Source of the DNA: Riptortus pedestris
Lineage: Eukaryota; Arthropoda; Insecta; Hemiptera; Alydidae
Assembly: GCA_019009955.1 (NCBI GenBank)
Contig: CM032228.1
Location: forward strand, 221,933,501-221,997,500
DNA length: 64,000 bases
Direction of reading: 5' to 3'
A model generated the notes under the pieces. That model ran no database searches. It saw only the letters and a program-made list of their open reading frames with translations, and was not told the origin of the DNA. Numbering within the stretch: the first letter of the stretch is position 1; each line of letters starts with the position of its first letter. The position numbers were made by a program, and so were the translations under genes. Below, piece by piece: positions 36,301 to 46,695 of the stretch.

Positions 36301-38115
36301 ATTACAAATATAATGACAAATTAATATTGTTACTTTTAATTTCCCGACTTATGACAATAATAGATACTTTTGATTTAACTGTTAATATGTATACTTTTCA
36401 CTAAATTAAGTAGACTATATCTATTTGATCTATTCAAACTTTTTTGAGTGAAGCAAAAAAAAAAAAAATTAAACTCATTTTATTCAAAGTTTTATACCTA
36501 AATTTTCAAGTATTTGGTGGGTTTATACAAAAGTAATTTTGGACGAAAGACTACTATTTAATGAACTTAAACCAGGTAATGAAGTCTATTTTAGCACAAA
36601 TTTTCTTTCAAATCATATTTGATGAATGGAAGAGGGAAATCAGTTAAATATATTGATACATCTAAGCATTATCAAAATCTGCTGTTGTAGGGTGAGTCTC
36701 AACAACCAGTTGCTCTTTATCATATTATTATAGCCAAGGAATCCTTGGTATGGATGAGAGCAAAAGCATTGATACAAGTTGTGCATGTAAACCATGAATG
36801 TAATCTATAATTGATATTACATCCCAATTTGTTATTTTTATTTAATAAATTATTCTAGCTCTGTAAATTTATTTTCATAATGGTTTTTTTTTTGTTAATC
36901 ATGTTTTATAAAATTCATTATAGTACCACAACAAATTTTTTATTTTATTTATTTTTATTTTTTTTTTACAATCAGATATTGGAAGGTGATGTTTTGGTTA
37001 AAGCCAGAGAAGTTGATGGACCAGTTGTAAGCTCTTTATTCCCAGATGTACTTATTAAGTACAAGGAAGCATCAGGTAATTCTAAGTATTGTTTTGGTTA
37101 CCGCATTCAAAAATATGAATTTCTAAGAAATATTTCAAATGATAACTGAATACAGAATATTTCAGTATTAACTAAGTACTTTCTTATTGTTTTTGGTTAT
37201 TTGCATATGTTTTAGATTTGTAGTTCCTTGTTTGGTCATGTTTGATTTTTTGTTTTACTTTTAACAGTTGACAATGCTAAGCAATCATTTTTCATTATTG
37301 CAAAAATAGAAGTTTCAAAGATTTCTTCTGCAATTTCATTTCCTGGTTATCCTTTGAGATATTCTTGAAATCTTAGTATTTTTTATTAGTAAGTTCCTTT
37401 TTGCATGAATGACCCCTTCTACTTGAAGCTCATTCACCTTCTGTTCTTAGGTGTTGACCCTCCAACAACCTGCAACGGCAATAGTTATATTGTTTCTGTA
37501 TGTCCACTATGATATAATATATTTTCAAAACTAAGTGATATCGACAATCTCTTATCAGTAAGATAGCAAAATATGTTACATTGGCTTTAAAGTGTGTATA
37601 AAAATAACTGTTTTTAAGTGAGACTAGGATATACTCAAGTTGTACATTTTATTAAGTTTAAAAGTGCAATTTTAGCTTGTTGCTGTTGAAAGGATAATTT
37701 TCCTATTTTGAAATAACATAATTAGTTATGCGAACACTTGCAGAAAGTTGTTACAGTAGTAATGTTGCACACATTCCACAAATTATAGCATTTGTGCTGG
37801 GTGTACAAATACATGAATAAAGAAAATTTTTCAGAATATGTATACATATATTTTATAAAGGCATTTCATTTTTTGGTGTTCATTTTTTTTTTTTTATTTT
37901 ACTTTATTATAGGAAAGGACTTGCAACTGAAGCTAGACACAGAAAATTTCCTTCCCTCGGAATGTGCTGGGGGTATTGAACTAACGTCTGGCAGAGGCAG
38001 AATCAAAGTTGTGAATACACTTGAATCTAGGCTTGATCTTATTTCTGCCCAGTTGGTACCACAAATCAGGATTGCACTCTTTGGTCGTAATGTTAACAGA
38101 AAGTTTAATGATTAA
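30281..38115 (+). CDS. Vha26: V-type proton ATPase subunit E, five exons
   Basis: Subunit E is part of the peripheral stalk (E-G pairs) that holds the V1 catalytic head of the vacuolar H+-ATPase against the membrane sector. The pump acidifies endosomes, lysosomes and epithelial surfaces using ATP. Coding exons: 30281-30313, 30826-31001, 32740-32908, 36976-37075, 37913-38115. All are GT-AG. The sum is 681 nt, 226 residues plus TAA, the usual family length. The N-terminal half is a charged helix ([52 protein letters not shown]). The C-terminal globular part has [21 protein letters not shown] and the signature ALFGRN followed by RKFND. No frame damage is seen. The ATG context CCAAGATGT fits. Confidence 0.97.
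30826..31001 (+). CDS. Vha26: Vha26 coding exon 2
   Basis: Acceptor TTTTCAG. The exon encodes [20 protein letters not shown] through [10 protein letters not shown] and ends AT|GTTAGTC. The split Ile codon ATC is completed by exon 3. Residues about 12-69, the coiled stalk helix. Confidence 0.96.
32740..32908 (+). CDS. Vha26: Vha26 coding exon 3
   Basis: Acceptor TTTTTTAG. The exon encodes [20 protein letters not shown] through [10 protein letters not shown] and ends in phase 0 at CAG|GTAAAT. Residues about 70-126. The following intron is 4.07 kb and holds two transposon insertions. Confidence 0.96.
33165..33442. mobile_element. MITE-like GC-rich insertion
   Basis: A GC-richer island in the AT-rich intron has inverted ends: CTAAAGTGCAGTTTAGTCCC on the left (33179-33198) pairs with the complement of GGGACTAAAATACACTTTCA on the right (about 33411-33430). 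GATCCCGG/CCGGTGATCCC lies outside each arm. Inside is a local direct duplication of about 80 bases (GATGGCGTATTTTGGAAAT at 33252 and GATGGCGTGTTTTGGAAAT near 33333, each followed by TAAAGTTAGAA). It has no coding frame. I cannot fix the target duplication or superfamily. Confidence 0.6.
34703..35645 (-). mobile_element. Tc1/mariner-superfamily transposon with perfect inverted repeats
   Basis: The terminal inverted repeats are 24 bp and identical: 34703-34726 begins CAGGGTCCGGCAAAAAAACC, and 35622-35645 is its exact complement. Each end abuts a TA dinucleotide (34701-34702, 35646-35647), the target duplication of this superfamily. The element is 943 bp and contains one minus-strand transposase gene that lacks its N-terminal half. 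Perfect repeats suggest recent mobility, presumably driven by a full-length copy elsewhere. Confidence 0.93.
34829..35554 (-). pseudogene. Tc1/mariner-superfamily transposase, N-terminally truncated
   Basis: The open frame runs from after a TAG at 35555-35557 to TAA at 34829. It reads [40 protein letters not shown] (first catalytic D in SSDEAHF), [15 protein letters not shown] (second D) and [20 protein letters not shown] (third D), ending SDIIFKTK. By my count 36 residues separate the second and third aspartates, against 34 in classical mariner. The catalytic triad is intact. The helix-turn-helix DNA-binding region and start codon are gone: only about 90 bases lie between this frame and the right end. 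There are no internal stops in 240 codons. Confidence 0.9.
36976..37075 (+). CDS. Vha26: Vha26 coding exon 4
   Basis: Acceptor ACAATCAG after a T-rich tract. The exon encodes [20 protein letters not shown] through KYKEASG and ends G|GTAATT. It aligns with the LLEPKVTLRCRQVD segment of other subunits E, residues about 127-159. Confidence 0.95.
37913..38115 (+). CDS. Vha26: Vha26 coding exon 5
   Basis: The acceptor TATTATAG follows a long T tract. The exon encodes [40 protein letters not shown] and [14 protein letters not shown], with TAA at 38113-38115. Confidence 0.97.
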
Positions 38116-38478
38116 GCCTATTCAAGATAAAATCATGTTTGCAGTATTGTACTCTTGGGAATGATTCATTGGCAATTTTTTATTTATAAATTGTTGTTAT
38201 CTTTGAGGTAATAACATGGAAGGATATTTGGAAATATAATAACATCTAATTGTATCCTGAGAATACTCTGATAAAGATGTACTTTATGTAAACATGATGT
38301 TTTAATAGATATATTATTCTCATTGGTTAATGAGAATCTTTCATTCCATTGTTATGTAAAATAATATGTATTTCATGTAAGAAAATTTTAATTGACCTTT
38401 ACCCAATCTCATTTACTTCAGATGTTAATAGTTTGTAGTTTATTTTTGTTGTGATTTGTTATGTATAATTTCTTGTTG

Positions 38479-38484
38479 AATAAA
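38479..38484 (+). terminator. Candidate poly(A) signal of Vha26
   Basis: AATAAA lies 364 bases past the stop, followed within 30 bases by T/GT-rich sequence. This fits a 3' UTR of about 0.4 kb. Confidence 0.55.
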
Positions 38485-39339
38485 TTGCAGTTATTCTTGT
38501 TATTTGTGCAGAATGTAGAGCTATGGTGAATGGGCTAAATTATAATTAATTTCTTTGGGCCTGTATATACAAATGTAAATGCATGGAAATATATACCAGT
38601 TATTTTAATTCAGACTTATATTGATTCACTTTATGAGTATTATTGGTACAAACCCAGAAAACGTTGTTATTCTAATAGTATTCTAAGACTTTTGGGCAAT
38701 CGATCATGATTCAACATTATTATTCTAGCCTCTATGAGCACCTAATAAAAAGTTAATGTCAGATAACTCAAATTAATCAACATTAAATTCTTTAATTATT
38801 TTAATATTTAATATAACTTTTTAATAATATTAATATTTTTGGCTTAAATGGTTATGAAATGTTTGCTTAGGTTGATTTTGGCTTCATCATTTAATTTTCC
38901 AAATCTTTGTTCAAGTTATGAGCAAAGTCTGATAATCAGAAACTGTTGAATTTGTGTGGCAATGCTTGGGGCATGGTAGAACCTGCTTGGGGACAAAGGC
39001 ACTATTATTTCTCGCATGAGCAAATCACTCTTGTGCATAGCCTAAAACAAAGGAAGTTACACTAAGAATTAACCATTAATTATGTATTTAGTTTCAAGTA
39101 TATTTCACTTGTAATTCACAATGTGAATTGATTATTTTTTGTAATCTATGAATTTTACTGTAAAGTCTTAATTTCAAACACAATGCTGAAAATAAGTCCA
39201 TTATTGATTAGAAAGGAGTATTATTGGAGGGGTTAAAATTTCTAGTGTTAAGACTGAAACATGAAGTAAGAAGCTATTGTACTGCAGGAATGTTTCACAG
39301 ATTCTCATAACATAATAACAGATGAATTTTCAATGTTGA

Positions 39340-39490
39340 AACTCTCCTCACCCACTGGTTTGATTTCAGCCATTAACAAACTTGATCATTAATTTTACAT
39401 AAAATGTTTAAATATTGAGTTTGGTACCGATCAAACAAAATTTGCGACTGCTAGAGGGATATCAGATACTTACACACCTCTATATATACA

Positions 39491-39560
<70 letters not shown>

Positions 39561-39580
39561 TATATATGCATATACATATA
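39340..39580 (+). repeat. R1 fragment ending in compound microsatellite
   Basis: 'ctcacccactggtttgattt', 'cagccattaacaaacttgat', 'cgactgctagaggga' follow R1 order up to its core. The core here is (GT)n(TA)n(CA)n at 39491-39561. Frames made of repeated Tyr-Ile are microsatellite artefacts. Confidence 0.8.
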
Positions 39581-40344
39581 CACATAGATATACTAGCTAG
39601 TATGATGATAGTAATTTTTTTGGCAAGGGTTTGCAAAATATTTTTACATTTTCCCATCTCAGTGTTTAGGGTTGATTTTTTTTTTTTATAAAATAATAGA
39701 CCATGAATAAAAGTTCCTATCCTTAAAAGCAGTCTAAAGCACAACAATAGCAGCTGTTTTAGGTACGTAATAACACAATTAAAAATAGTCTTTTGTATGT
39801 CTAGTAAACTGTATATTCATAATGGTACATAGTGTGTTAGTAAAGTATAACATATTCTATCTCTAGAAAAGCACTGTGACTAGTCAAACATCATAAATTC
39901 CAGGAAAACGCATTTTAAAGTTTTGTGTCCTGAAAATAGCTTATAAAATCATTATTGTTTTTTAAATTTAAATGAGCTTGCACATCTTTTATGTAAGTAT
40001 TCGTAATATATAGCAGAAATAAAACAACATACATACATAAAAAAATAAAAGGGTTATTGTTAATGTACATTCACAGCTATGTTTTTTTTTTAACAAAAAC
40101 AACATAAAATCACATATTTAAATATAATTTTGATTATAATTGTAGACAGTATTATTAAATAGCCCTAGTAAAATACCTTAAACCGTTATTCACGTCCTAC
40201 GTTGGATTTTCTTTCTAGGCGTCTATAATTTTTCTTTTTGTTGGTACTGAGGTTTCTATTTTGTACTAATGTCTCTTTCCTGTCCTTCCATCATGTAAGG
40301 TATTCTCTGTTTTGAAGTCTGGTAAAGGAAACAAACGCATTTTA

Positions 40345-40728
40345 TTAGTACTTTTCCAGCTCGGTGTTGGCATTAAAATTTTTGATGTCAAGATTCAAAG
40401 TTTTTTTAAAATCAATGAAGCTCTGATTGGAAAGCTCGTTAAGCTGATAGAGGCTCGGTTTTCTTGGTGGTTCTAATGAGCTAAAGACATATTGAACCCA
40501 ACTTCCTTGCTCTCTTAAATGACAGAGTGTATGCCAACATCTTCGTCTTGGGTAGGGCCCTTCATAAATCATTTTGTGCTAGATAGATTTAATTTCATGG
40601 AATTTACTCTTGAACATGTACATGGTCACAATGACTAGATTATGACGGTTATCTCTGTAAAAAAGTTCAACTTGGTCAAGTACATACATTTTGTCTGAAA
40701 TGTATAAAAAAAAATGCATGATCAAATT
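40345..40728 (-). pseudogene. Unidentified coding-like frame with one internal TAG
   Basis: One minus-strand frame runs from after a TGA at 40729-40731 to TAA at 40345-40347, interrupted only by TAG at 40579-40581. Before the TAG: KMYVLDQVELFYRDNRHN, LVIVTMYMFKSKFHEIKSI. After it: HKMIYEGPYPRRRCWHTLCH, YVFSSLEPPRKPSLYQLNEL, ending NANTELEKY. A T9ATACATTTCAG tract at about 40700-40718 would make a good splice acceptor just before the first ATG (40689). AATAAA overlaps the final stop. I recognise no family. It may be a terminal exon, a pseudogene, or a transposon remnant. Confidence 0.35.
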
Positions 40729-41777
40729 TCAGTTGCTTCCTTGTTTCTGTTTCCTTCATGCCAGACATTGAAAATACCGTGTTTTGTTTTATATTTGTAT
40801 TTCATGTCTCATAACTATGATCATGTCACGCTCAACTATGTGTCCTCCCCATCCTCGTGAAAAGTAATAGTGTGACTATTGAAAAATAACGTTGACTAAT
40901 CCAACTAGGAAAATAATGATGCTACCTCTGCATAGAGCTGTCTGTAGGGATAGCTAAACATTTGTTTGTTTTTTTGGACTTGTCACAATACTATTCTAGG
41001 AGTGTGATATATTAAAGGTGCAGAGTTAATAAATACTAGAAATGTGGGTGCACCTCCCCAACGTTTATCCTTTTAAATGATTTATTCTTGAACAAATTCA
41101 TATTTCTGAGAATAGCTCTATATTACTAAAAGTATAATCATACTCGTACAATCACATGTAAACGAAACCAATGTGAGGTCAGGAATGGGTGGGGCAGAAG
41201 TGATTCTAACCTATTTGTGCATTGCCACCATAATACATCTAGTTATATAATTTCTCCAGTTACCCTAAAATAATTTTTTCTTACTTAAAATACAACAGTT
41301 TTATGGATGCACTCAGAATATTAATGTAATCTTCATCATCAGGAAAAGATACCTTAAACAACTCATTATAAAGTAATGTTAACAGTGAGAAGACAGAAAG
41401 GAAGTCTTCCATCGCCCTCCCTACAGTCAGTTTTGCCAACTAACCTCCTGCTCATTAAAGATTTCAGTTCTGTTTACATTAAATTAATTTAACTAATTAA
41501 TTACATTATCTTCCCATTACAAAAAGTGTATGTTCAATTAATTTCCCTTTTTTTAATTAAATTAAGTATTAAATACATTTGAGAGGGAACTGAAGTTTCT
41601 GATTAATTAATGTTTGGGAAAGAGAGGACACAGCAATATACTTTGCTCTTCCTTCCACCTGTCAATGACTTTAAAAAATTAATATGGATTTGTGAAATTC
41701 AATGAAAGAGTGATATCTATTGAGCTACCATGTTTAATAATTTCATAGTGACAAGGAATTACTTGCTTTATAAATTA

Positions 41778-41904
41778 TTTGACAATAATGTATATAAAAA
41801 AGTTACTCTAAATAACATTTGCCGAAAAACCAATAGAAAACGAAATATGACGATTTTCCCACTTCCTACAACGCCACTCCTGTTCGCTCTCCAAAATGTA
41901 AAAA
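41778..41904 (-). repeat. R2 (Helitron-like) fragment
   Basis: 'aaaagttactctaaataaca', 'tttgccgaaaaaccaatag', 'ccactcctgttcgctct' are the inverted form of the R2 block seen at 56.8-57.2 kb. It runs directly into the next R1 copy. Confidence 0.65.
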
Positions 41905-41905
41905 G

Positions 41906-42362
41906 TTCGTCACGCAGGGGCTGCGTAAACTAATCAGATTTCCCACGCGAAGTATTACAATAGAGAAATCTGCCTAATAACAACGGGAGTAGTGAGGAAT
42001 CTCTGAACCTATACACGAGGGACGAATAGTACGGCAACGGCCGCCAGAGCTCTCGCATAGCCCACTCCTGTCGACCGCACACAATTCAAATGCAAATATC
42101 TCGGTTAATATTCAAGATACAGAATAAATATATAGAGTAATATTTATAGTAAATTTAATTTGCAATAAGATTGATTCTATACAATTTTTCGATCCAACGT
42201 ATATTAACGGAGATATTTCGAATTTTCAAAAATCCCCCCTCCCACTGGTCCGATTTCAGCCATTAACGAATTTGATCTTTCTTTTTACTTAAAACGATTA
42301 AATATGAAGTTTGGTAACGATCATACAAAAATTGTGACCGCTACAGCGGTAACAGACAAATA
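41906..42362 (+). repeat. R1 copy lacking its 3' end
   Basis: Starts with the R1 head (TTCGTCACGCAGGGGCTGCG) and AGATTTCCC. It has a variable module found inverted at 60.74-60.89 kb (ACGAGGGACGAATAG and neighbours), then ATGCAAATATCTCGG, TCCGATTTCAGCC, and ends with GCGGTAACAGACAAAT. It is abutted by an R1 copy in the opposite orientation, forming an inverted dimer. Confidence 0.85.
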
Positions 42363-42488
42363 TTAGCAGATTTCCTCTAAGGGAAATCAGCTATTGAGGT
42401 TGTACTCATGACGCGATTTTCGAAATTTTTCTTCAAATGTCCATCGATCCTACCCAGGAGATGACGAAAAGATGAGGTCCGTTCAAAA

Positions 42489-42536
<48 letters not shown>

Positions 42537-42590
42537 CTGTTACCGCTCTAGCGGTCGCAATTTTTGTTTGATAGTTACCAAACTTCATTC
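42363..42590 (-). repeat. R1 copy, reverse, 3' half with (TA)20 core
   Basis: Reads inward from the R1 3' end: TTAGCAGATTTCC, then 'tgtccatcgatcctacccag', then (TA)n at 42492-42531, then TTTGTCTGTTACCGCTCTAG. Together with the upstream copy it makes a large imperfect palindrome. Confidence 0.85.
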
Positions 42591-42650
42591 ACATACAGTT
42601 TCGTTGAGCTCGGTTTAGTTTTGTGTCCATTTTTTGATACCTTCTATAGT

Positions 42651-42966
42651 TTTAGCAGATTTCCCTTACGGGGATTTTTGAAAAATGGCTTCAAATGTCC
42701 ATCAATTCTACCTAGCGGTCGCAATTCTTGTTTAATCGTAACCAAAGTAGATATTTGAGCTTGAATTGCAAAATTAAAGATCAAGTTCGTTAATGACTGA
42801 AATCGAACCACTGGGTGGGGGGGGGCTTTAGAGGAGGAATTTCGAAATATCTCTGTTATTATACGTCGGATCGAAAAATTGTATAAAATCAATCGTATTG
42901 CAATTGCAATTTCCTATAAATGTTTTTATAGGTTACATTTTGTTTGTAACTTGAATATTAACTGAC
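42651..42966 (-). repeat. R1 copy, reverse, TA core deleted
   Basis: The 3' end block passes straight from 'ccatcaattctacct' to 'agcggtcgcaattctt', skipping the microsatellite. It then continues through 'gatcaagttcgttaatgac', a G9 tract and the 'cggatcgaaaaattgt' block. Confidence 0.8.
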
Positions 42967-43299
42967 ATCAAAATTTTGATTTGTAGTTTTAGGAAAATCT
43001 TTTTATTTTATCTTATGGTGTGTTAAGTGTCATATTAGTCATGTTTAGCAGAGTACAATGTCATCACTCACACCTTCCTATATCAATTAGAATAGCTTCT
43101 CCAATGATTTCAGCATTTTTTTTTTAAACTTACGAAGCCGTATTTCGGAAACCGTTTGAGATAAAAAATTAAAATTTTATATTTGTCTCATTCACAGTAC
43201 CTACTACCAGTACACGAAATTTTAGGAAATTCTAAAATTTCCCGTTTATCTTATTATACTTCGTTATACGGGAAATATCTACATAACATAAGTTACTTT

Positions 43300-43530
43300 T
43301 AATGATAAAATAAACAACTTTTGTTATGTGCACGTTTGCCGAAAAACCAATAGGTTACGAAATATTGTGATTTTTCAGACTTCCCTTATAACCCCCACTT
43401 CTGTTCCGTCTCTGAGAATATTAATATAGCCTTAAGTCTAGTGGATTAGTAGTAATACACATACCTGAGTTTCATTAAATTCGGTACTGCTGTTTAGGCG
43501 TGAGAAAGTAACAAACAGACACGAAAGCGA
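43300..43530 (-). repeat. R2 (Helitron-like) fragment
   Basis: 'aacaacttttgttatgtgca', 'cccttataacccccacttct', 'ggcgtgagaaagtaacaaac' form the inverted R2 block. It is followed at once by the R1 head at 43536. Confidence 0.65.
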
Positions 43531-43535
43531 AAAAG

Positions 43536-44147
43536 TCCGTCACGCAGGTGCTGCGTTAACTAAGCAGATTTCCCACGTGCTTCACGTATTTATATTTATC
43601 TCAAAACTTAAAAGTTCAATGAGAACAATATTTGGCATTAGAGCTACATATAATATGCTTCATAACATAATAGAATATTGTTAATATGAGATGAGTAGGA
43701 GTGGGGGTTTACTGAAGACCGGAAACTAAAAAATGCAAATATCTCTGTTAATAATCAAGATAGTGAAAACATGTACATAACAACATTTATAGAACATTAC
43801 ATTTTCAAGAAGATTGGTTCTATACACTTTTTCGATCTGACGCATAATAACGGAGATATTAAGAATTTTCGAAATTCTCCCTCTCTACACCCCACTCCCA
43901 CTGGTCCGATTTCAGCCGTGAACGAACTTGGTCTTTCTGTTTGTGTAAAACGATTATCAAGTTTGGTAACGATAAGACAAAAATTGTGACTGCTAGAGCG
44001 GTAACAGGCAAATATATATACACACAGTTTAGACCTCATTTTCGTCATCTCCTGGGTAGGATCGATGGACATTTGAAGCAACAATTTTGAAAATCGCGTC
44101 ATGTGTACGACCTCAATAGCTGATTTCCCGTAAGGGAAATCTGCCAA
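43536..44147 (+). repeat. R1 element, complete long form (612 bp)
   Basis: The full order is visible: head TCCGTCACGCAGGTGCTGCG; CAGATTTCCCACGTG; a variable module ending 'gtgggggtttactgaagac'; the 'atgcaaatatctctgtta' block; the C-rich stretch and TCCGATTTCAGCC; 'gctagagcggtaacaggcaa'; a short TA core; 'ctcctgggtaggatcgatgg'; and the palindromic 3' end TTTCCCGTAAGGGAAATCTG ending CCAA. The next head (TCCTTCATGAAGG) follows three bases later, a head-to-tail junction. Confidence 0.88.
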
Positions 44148-44150
44148 AAG

Positions 44151-44554
44151 TCCTTCATGAAGGTGCTGCGTAAACTAAACAGATTTCGAAACTAAAGATC
44201 ATATTTGTTATTGACTGAAATCTGACTTGGAATGGTGGGGGCTTAGAGGAGAGGGAATTTGGAAATTTCAAAATATTTCCGTTATTATGAGTCGGATCGT
44301 AAAATGTTATAGAACCAATCTTGTTAAGTTATTGATATTCTACAATTGTTATTCTGTACATTTTTTCTTAACTCAAGTTTTAGACGAGTTATTCCTACTT
44401 TCTTGTTTTCTGGCTTCAGTAATCGCCACCACCCTGCTACTCGTCGTTTTTTTTTTTTCAAATAAATATAGAACATGTGGTGAGATGAGATCAGTAGTGT
44501 GCTATACCAGCATCTGGGAAATCTGCTTAGATCACGCAGCCCCTGCGTGACGGA
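44151..44554. repeat. Chimeric R1 copy
   Basis: It begins as a forward R1 head (44151-44190) and then switches to reverse-orientation R1 body (GATCATATTTGTTATTGAC onward). It closes with the reverse head TGGGAAATCTGCTTAG...CCCCTGCGTGACGGA at 44508-44554, so heads lie at both ends. Confidence 0.75.
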
Positions 44555-45022
44555 CTTTCTGTTTAGAGAGCATCATCACCTCTTCTTCTACAGAATTTCT
44601 GAAACCCCCACGCAAAATGTGCTTTTAAGAGAACATAATTTATTGTTCGTGCTTGTCTTTGTCCAGTTATTTTTTTCCATTTTATAAAATGAATTAATAC
44701 TATATTGAACAAGCATACAAAGTGTTGGGGGAATGATGTTACATTTGTGTTGCCTTTTAATTGCTCCTTGAAGATTGGTCATAAGGTCTTTCCAAGCTTG
44801 CTGTACAGTCTATAGCTAACTAGGAACTTTAACATAAAATTTGTACCAGTTACTTCTCTATTAAAAAATAATTATATTTTTGGAAATGAAATGCTTCATT
44901 TAAAAAAATTATATTTCTTATTTCCAGCTTTCCTTGAACCAATAGTCAAATATTCGTTGGAGTTTTTGATAGTGCTCCTTGCCATTAAATTTTGAGTTAT
45001 ATTTTTATTGTTCTAAAAATAT

Positions 45023-45032
45023 AAAAAAAAAA
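45023..45032 (-). terminator. Pol III terminator of tRNA-Lys
   Basis: A run of ten A on the plus strand (T10 on the transcript strand) starts five bases past the tRNA 3' end. Confidence 0.8.
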
Positions 45033-45036
45033 TTGA

Positions 45037-45109
45037 CGCCCAACGTGGGGCTCGAACCCACGACCCTGAGATTAAGAGTCTCATGCTCTACCGACTGAGC
45101 TAGCCGGGC
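45037..45109 (-). tRNA. tRNA-Lys (CTT)
   Basis: The 73-nt cloverleaf reads 5' GCCCGGCTAGCTCAGTCGGT and onward. The acceptor GCCCGGC pairs with GTTGGGC (one G-T), anticodon stem TGAGA/TCTCA, loop CTCTTAA with anticodon CTT, T-arm GTGGG-TTCGAGC-CCCAC. Discriminator G, no CCA encoded. The A and B boxes are canonical, so it is probably functional despite lying in a repeat-rich tract. Confidence 0.96.
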
Positions 45110-45529
45110 TTGCTCTGTGGCGTGTCTTATTTTTATTATTACTTACTACTCAGAAGGTTTTCGTTAAACGAATTAAGCTAGCTACATTTATGAATTTTGA
45201 AAGTGTGTAAATGTTCCTTTGCATGAGTACCTTATACCAAAACTGTTTACGTTTGCCATGCCAGTATTAAGAAATGTTTTGCCTTTAAACCTCTCTTGAA
45301 ACAGCAAAAAATTGATCTAGTATTATAGTCTGGAAGAATAAATGAAACATGTTTGTTATCAACCCCTTCTTACGAATTAAAACATCATGGATCACGAAAT
45401 CAGACTAATGGATTTTAAACATCATTAAATACCTTGTAAAAAATTCTTCACCGCCAAAAGCGCTATACAAAATGGTAGCTATTTATATGACCTTAATAAC
45501 TTCTTCAATCACATTCATACAAGTTTGCG

Positions 45530-45800
45530 TAAGCTCAGCAGATTTTCCACGAGCTGGAATGAAACATTGGTAAACCACCATCTATTTTCTATTTCACCCG
45601 CAATAAGAAGCCTGTGTTAGAAGAAATTTAGGCTTAAGCTGGTCGTATGATGTCTAGTTAGCAGATTACTTTAAGTGAAAATCAGTTGTGTACGAGTGGG
45701 GGTTTACTACAGGCTGCAAGAAATAAATATACCAATAACTTGAATATGTATAAAACAATACTTGGAATAAATTCAATTAATTGTTCCTTTAAACAAGATG
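45530..45800 (+). repeat. R1 variable-module fragment
   Basis: 'tctattttctatttcacccg', 'gagtgggggtttactacag' and a following 'aaataaatataccaataact' block match the 5' variable module of R1 copies at 26.1, 43.6 and 47.3 kb. Confidence 0.5.
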
Positions 45801-46164
45801 GGGTTCTAGATACATTTTTCGTCCTGCTCATAACCAAGATAAATCAAATTTTCGACTCATCAACATCCCAACTGCATTTCCCTCGTAACAAGTAGCCTGA
45901 AAGATTAAGTTGGATATGAAATTTTAGCTACTTCGAACTGTACAATTCAACAATTGTTGAGCATTACTTTGATAATAAGTTAGTCAATGAATGAATAAAG
46001 TAAATTTTATTTTCGTTTTCCATATTTAATAATTTTTACAATACAAAGAAATCTATAGAAACGTGTGTTAGCTTGAGTTACAAGGTCTTTCTTCTTTCAT
46101 TTAAATTTATAATTGTGAATTTTAAATAAAATAATAAATTAGTAACAGAATAATTAGAAAAAAG

Positions 46165-46652
46165 TCCGTCACGCAGGGGCTGCGTTAACTAAGTAGATTT
46201 CCCACGTGCGCCACGTATTTGCATTTATCTCAAAATGTAATAGTTCAATGAGAAAAACATTTGGTATTTAAGCTTCAAATAAAGTGCTTTTTAACATAAT
46301 AGAATATTGTTAATATGAGATGAGTAGGAGTGGGGCTTTACTGAAGACCGAAAACTAAAAAATGCAAATATCTCAGTTAATAATCAAGATAGTGAAAAAA
46401 AGGACATAACAACATTTATAGAACATTACATTTGCAATAAGATTGGCTCTATACTATTTTTCGATCCGACGCATAATAACGGAGATATTAAGAATTTTCG
46501 AAATTCTCCCCCTCTAAACCCCCCACCCATTTCCGCAGGTCCGATTTCAGCCGTTAACGAACTTGGTCTTTCTTTTTGTGTAAAACGATTATATATCAAG
46601 TTTGGTAACGATAAGACAAAAATTGCGACAGCTAGAGCGGTAACAAACAAAT
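46165..46652 (+). repeat. R1 copy lacking its 3' end
   Basis: Head TCCGTCACGCAGGGGCTGCG, then CAGATTTCCC-like GTAGATTTCCCACGTG, long variable module, C-rich stretch, TCCGATTTCAGCC, ending GCGGTAACAAACAAATG. It has no TA core or 3' palindrome. It is close in sequence to the 43.5-kb copy. Confidence 0.85.
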
Positions 46653-46695
46653 GATCACATTTATACTTGAAAGCTCTGTTCACATGATTGTAGAG

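Larger units (their letters stand above)
32909..36975 (+). other. Vha26 intron 3, with two transposon insertions
   Basis: This is the largest intron of the gene. It carries a MITE-like element (about 33165-33442) and a Tc1/mariner-type element (34703-35645). The remainder is AT-rich with no coding signal. (CT)n follows the donor at 32945-32960. Confidence 0.8.

Noticed and set aside
39415..39747. Open frames of repeated Tyr-Ile and Thr-His
   Set aside because: They are translations of the (GT)n(TA)n(CA)n microsatellite and carry no gene signal.
44227..44550. 107-codon plus-strand frame
   Set aside because: It lies wholly inside a chimeric R1 repeat copy; the frame is not kept in other copies.
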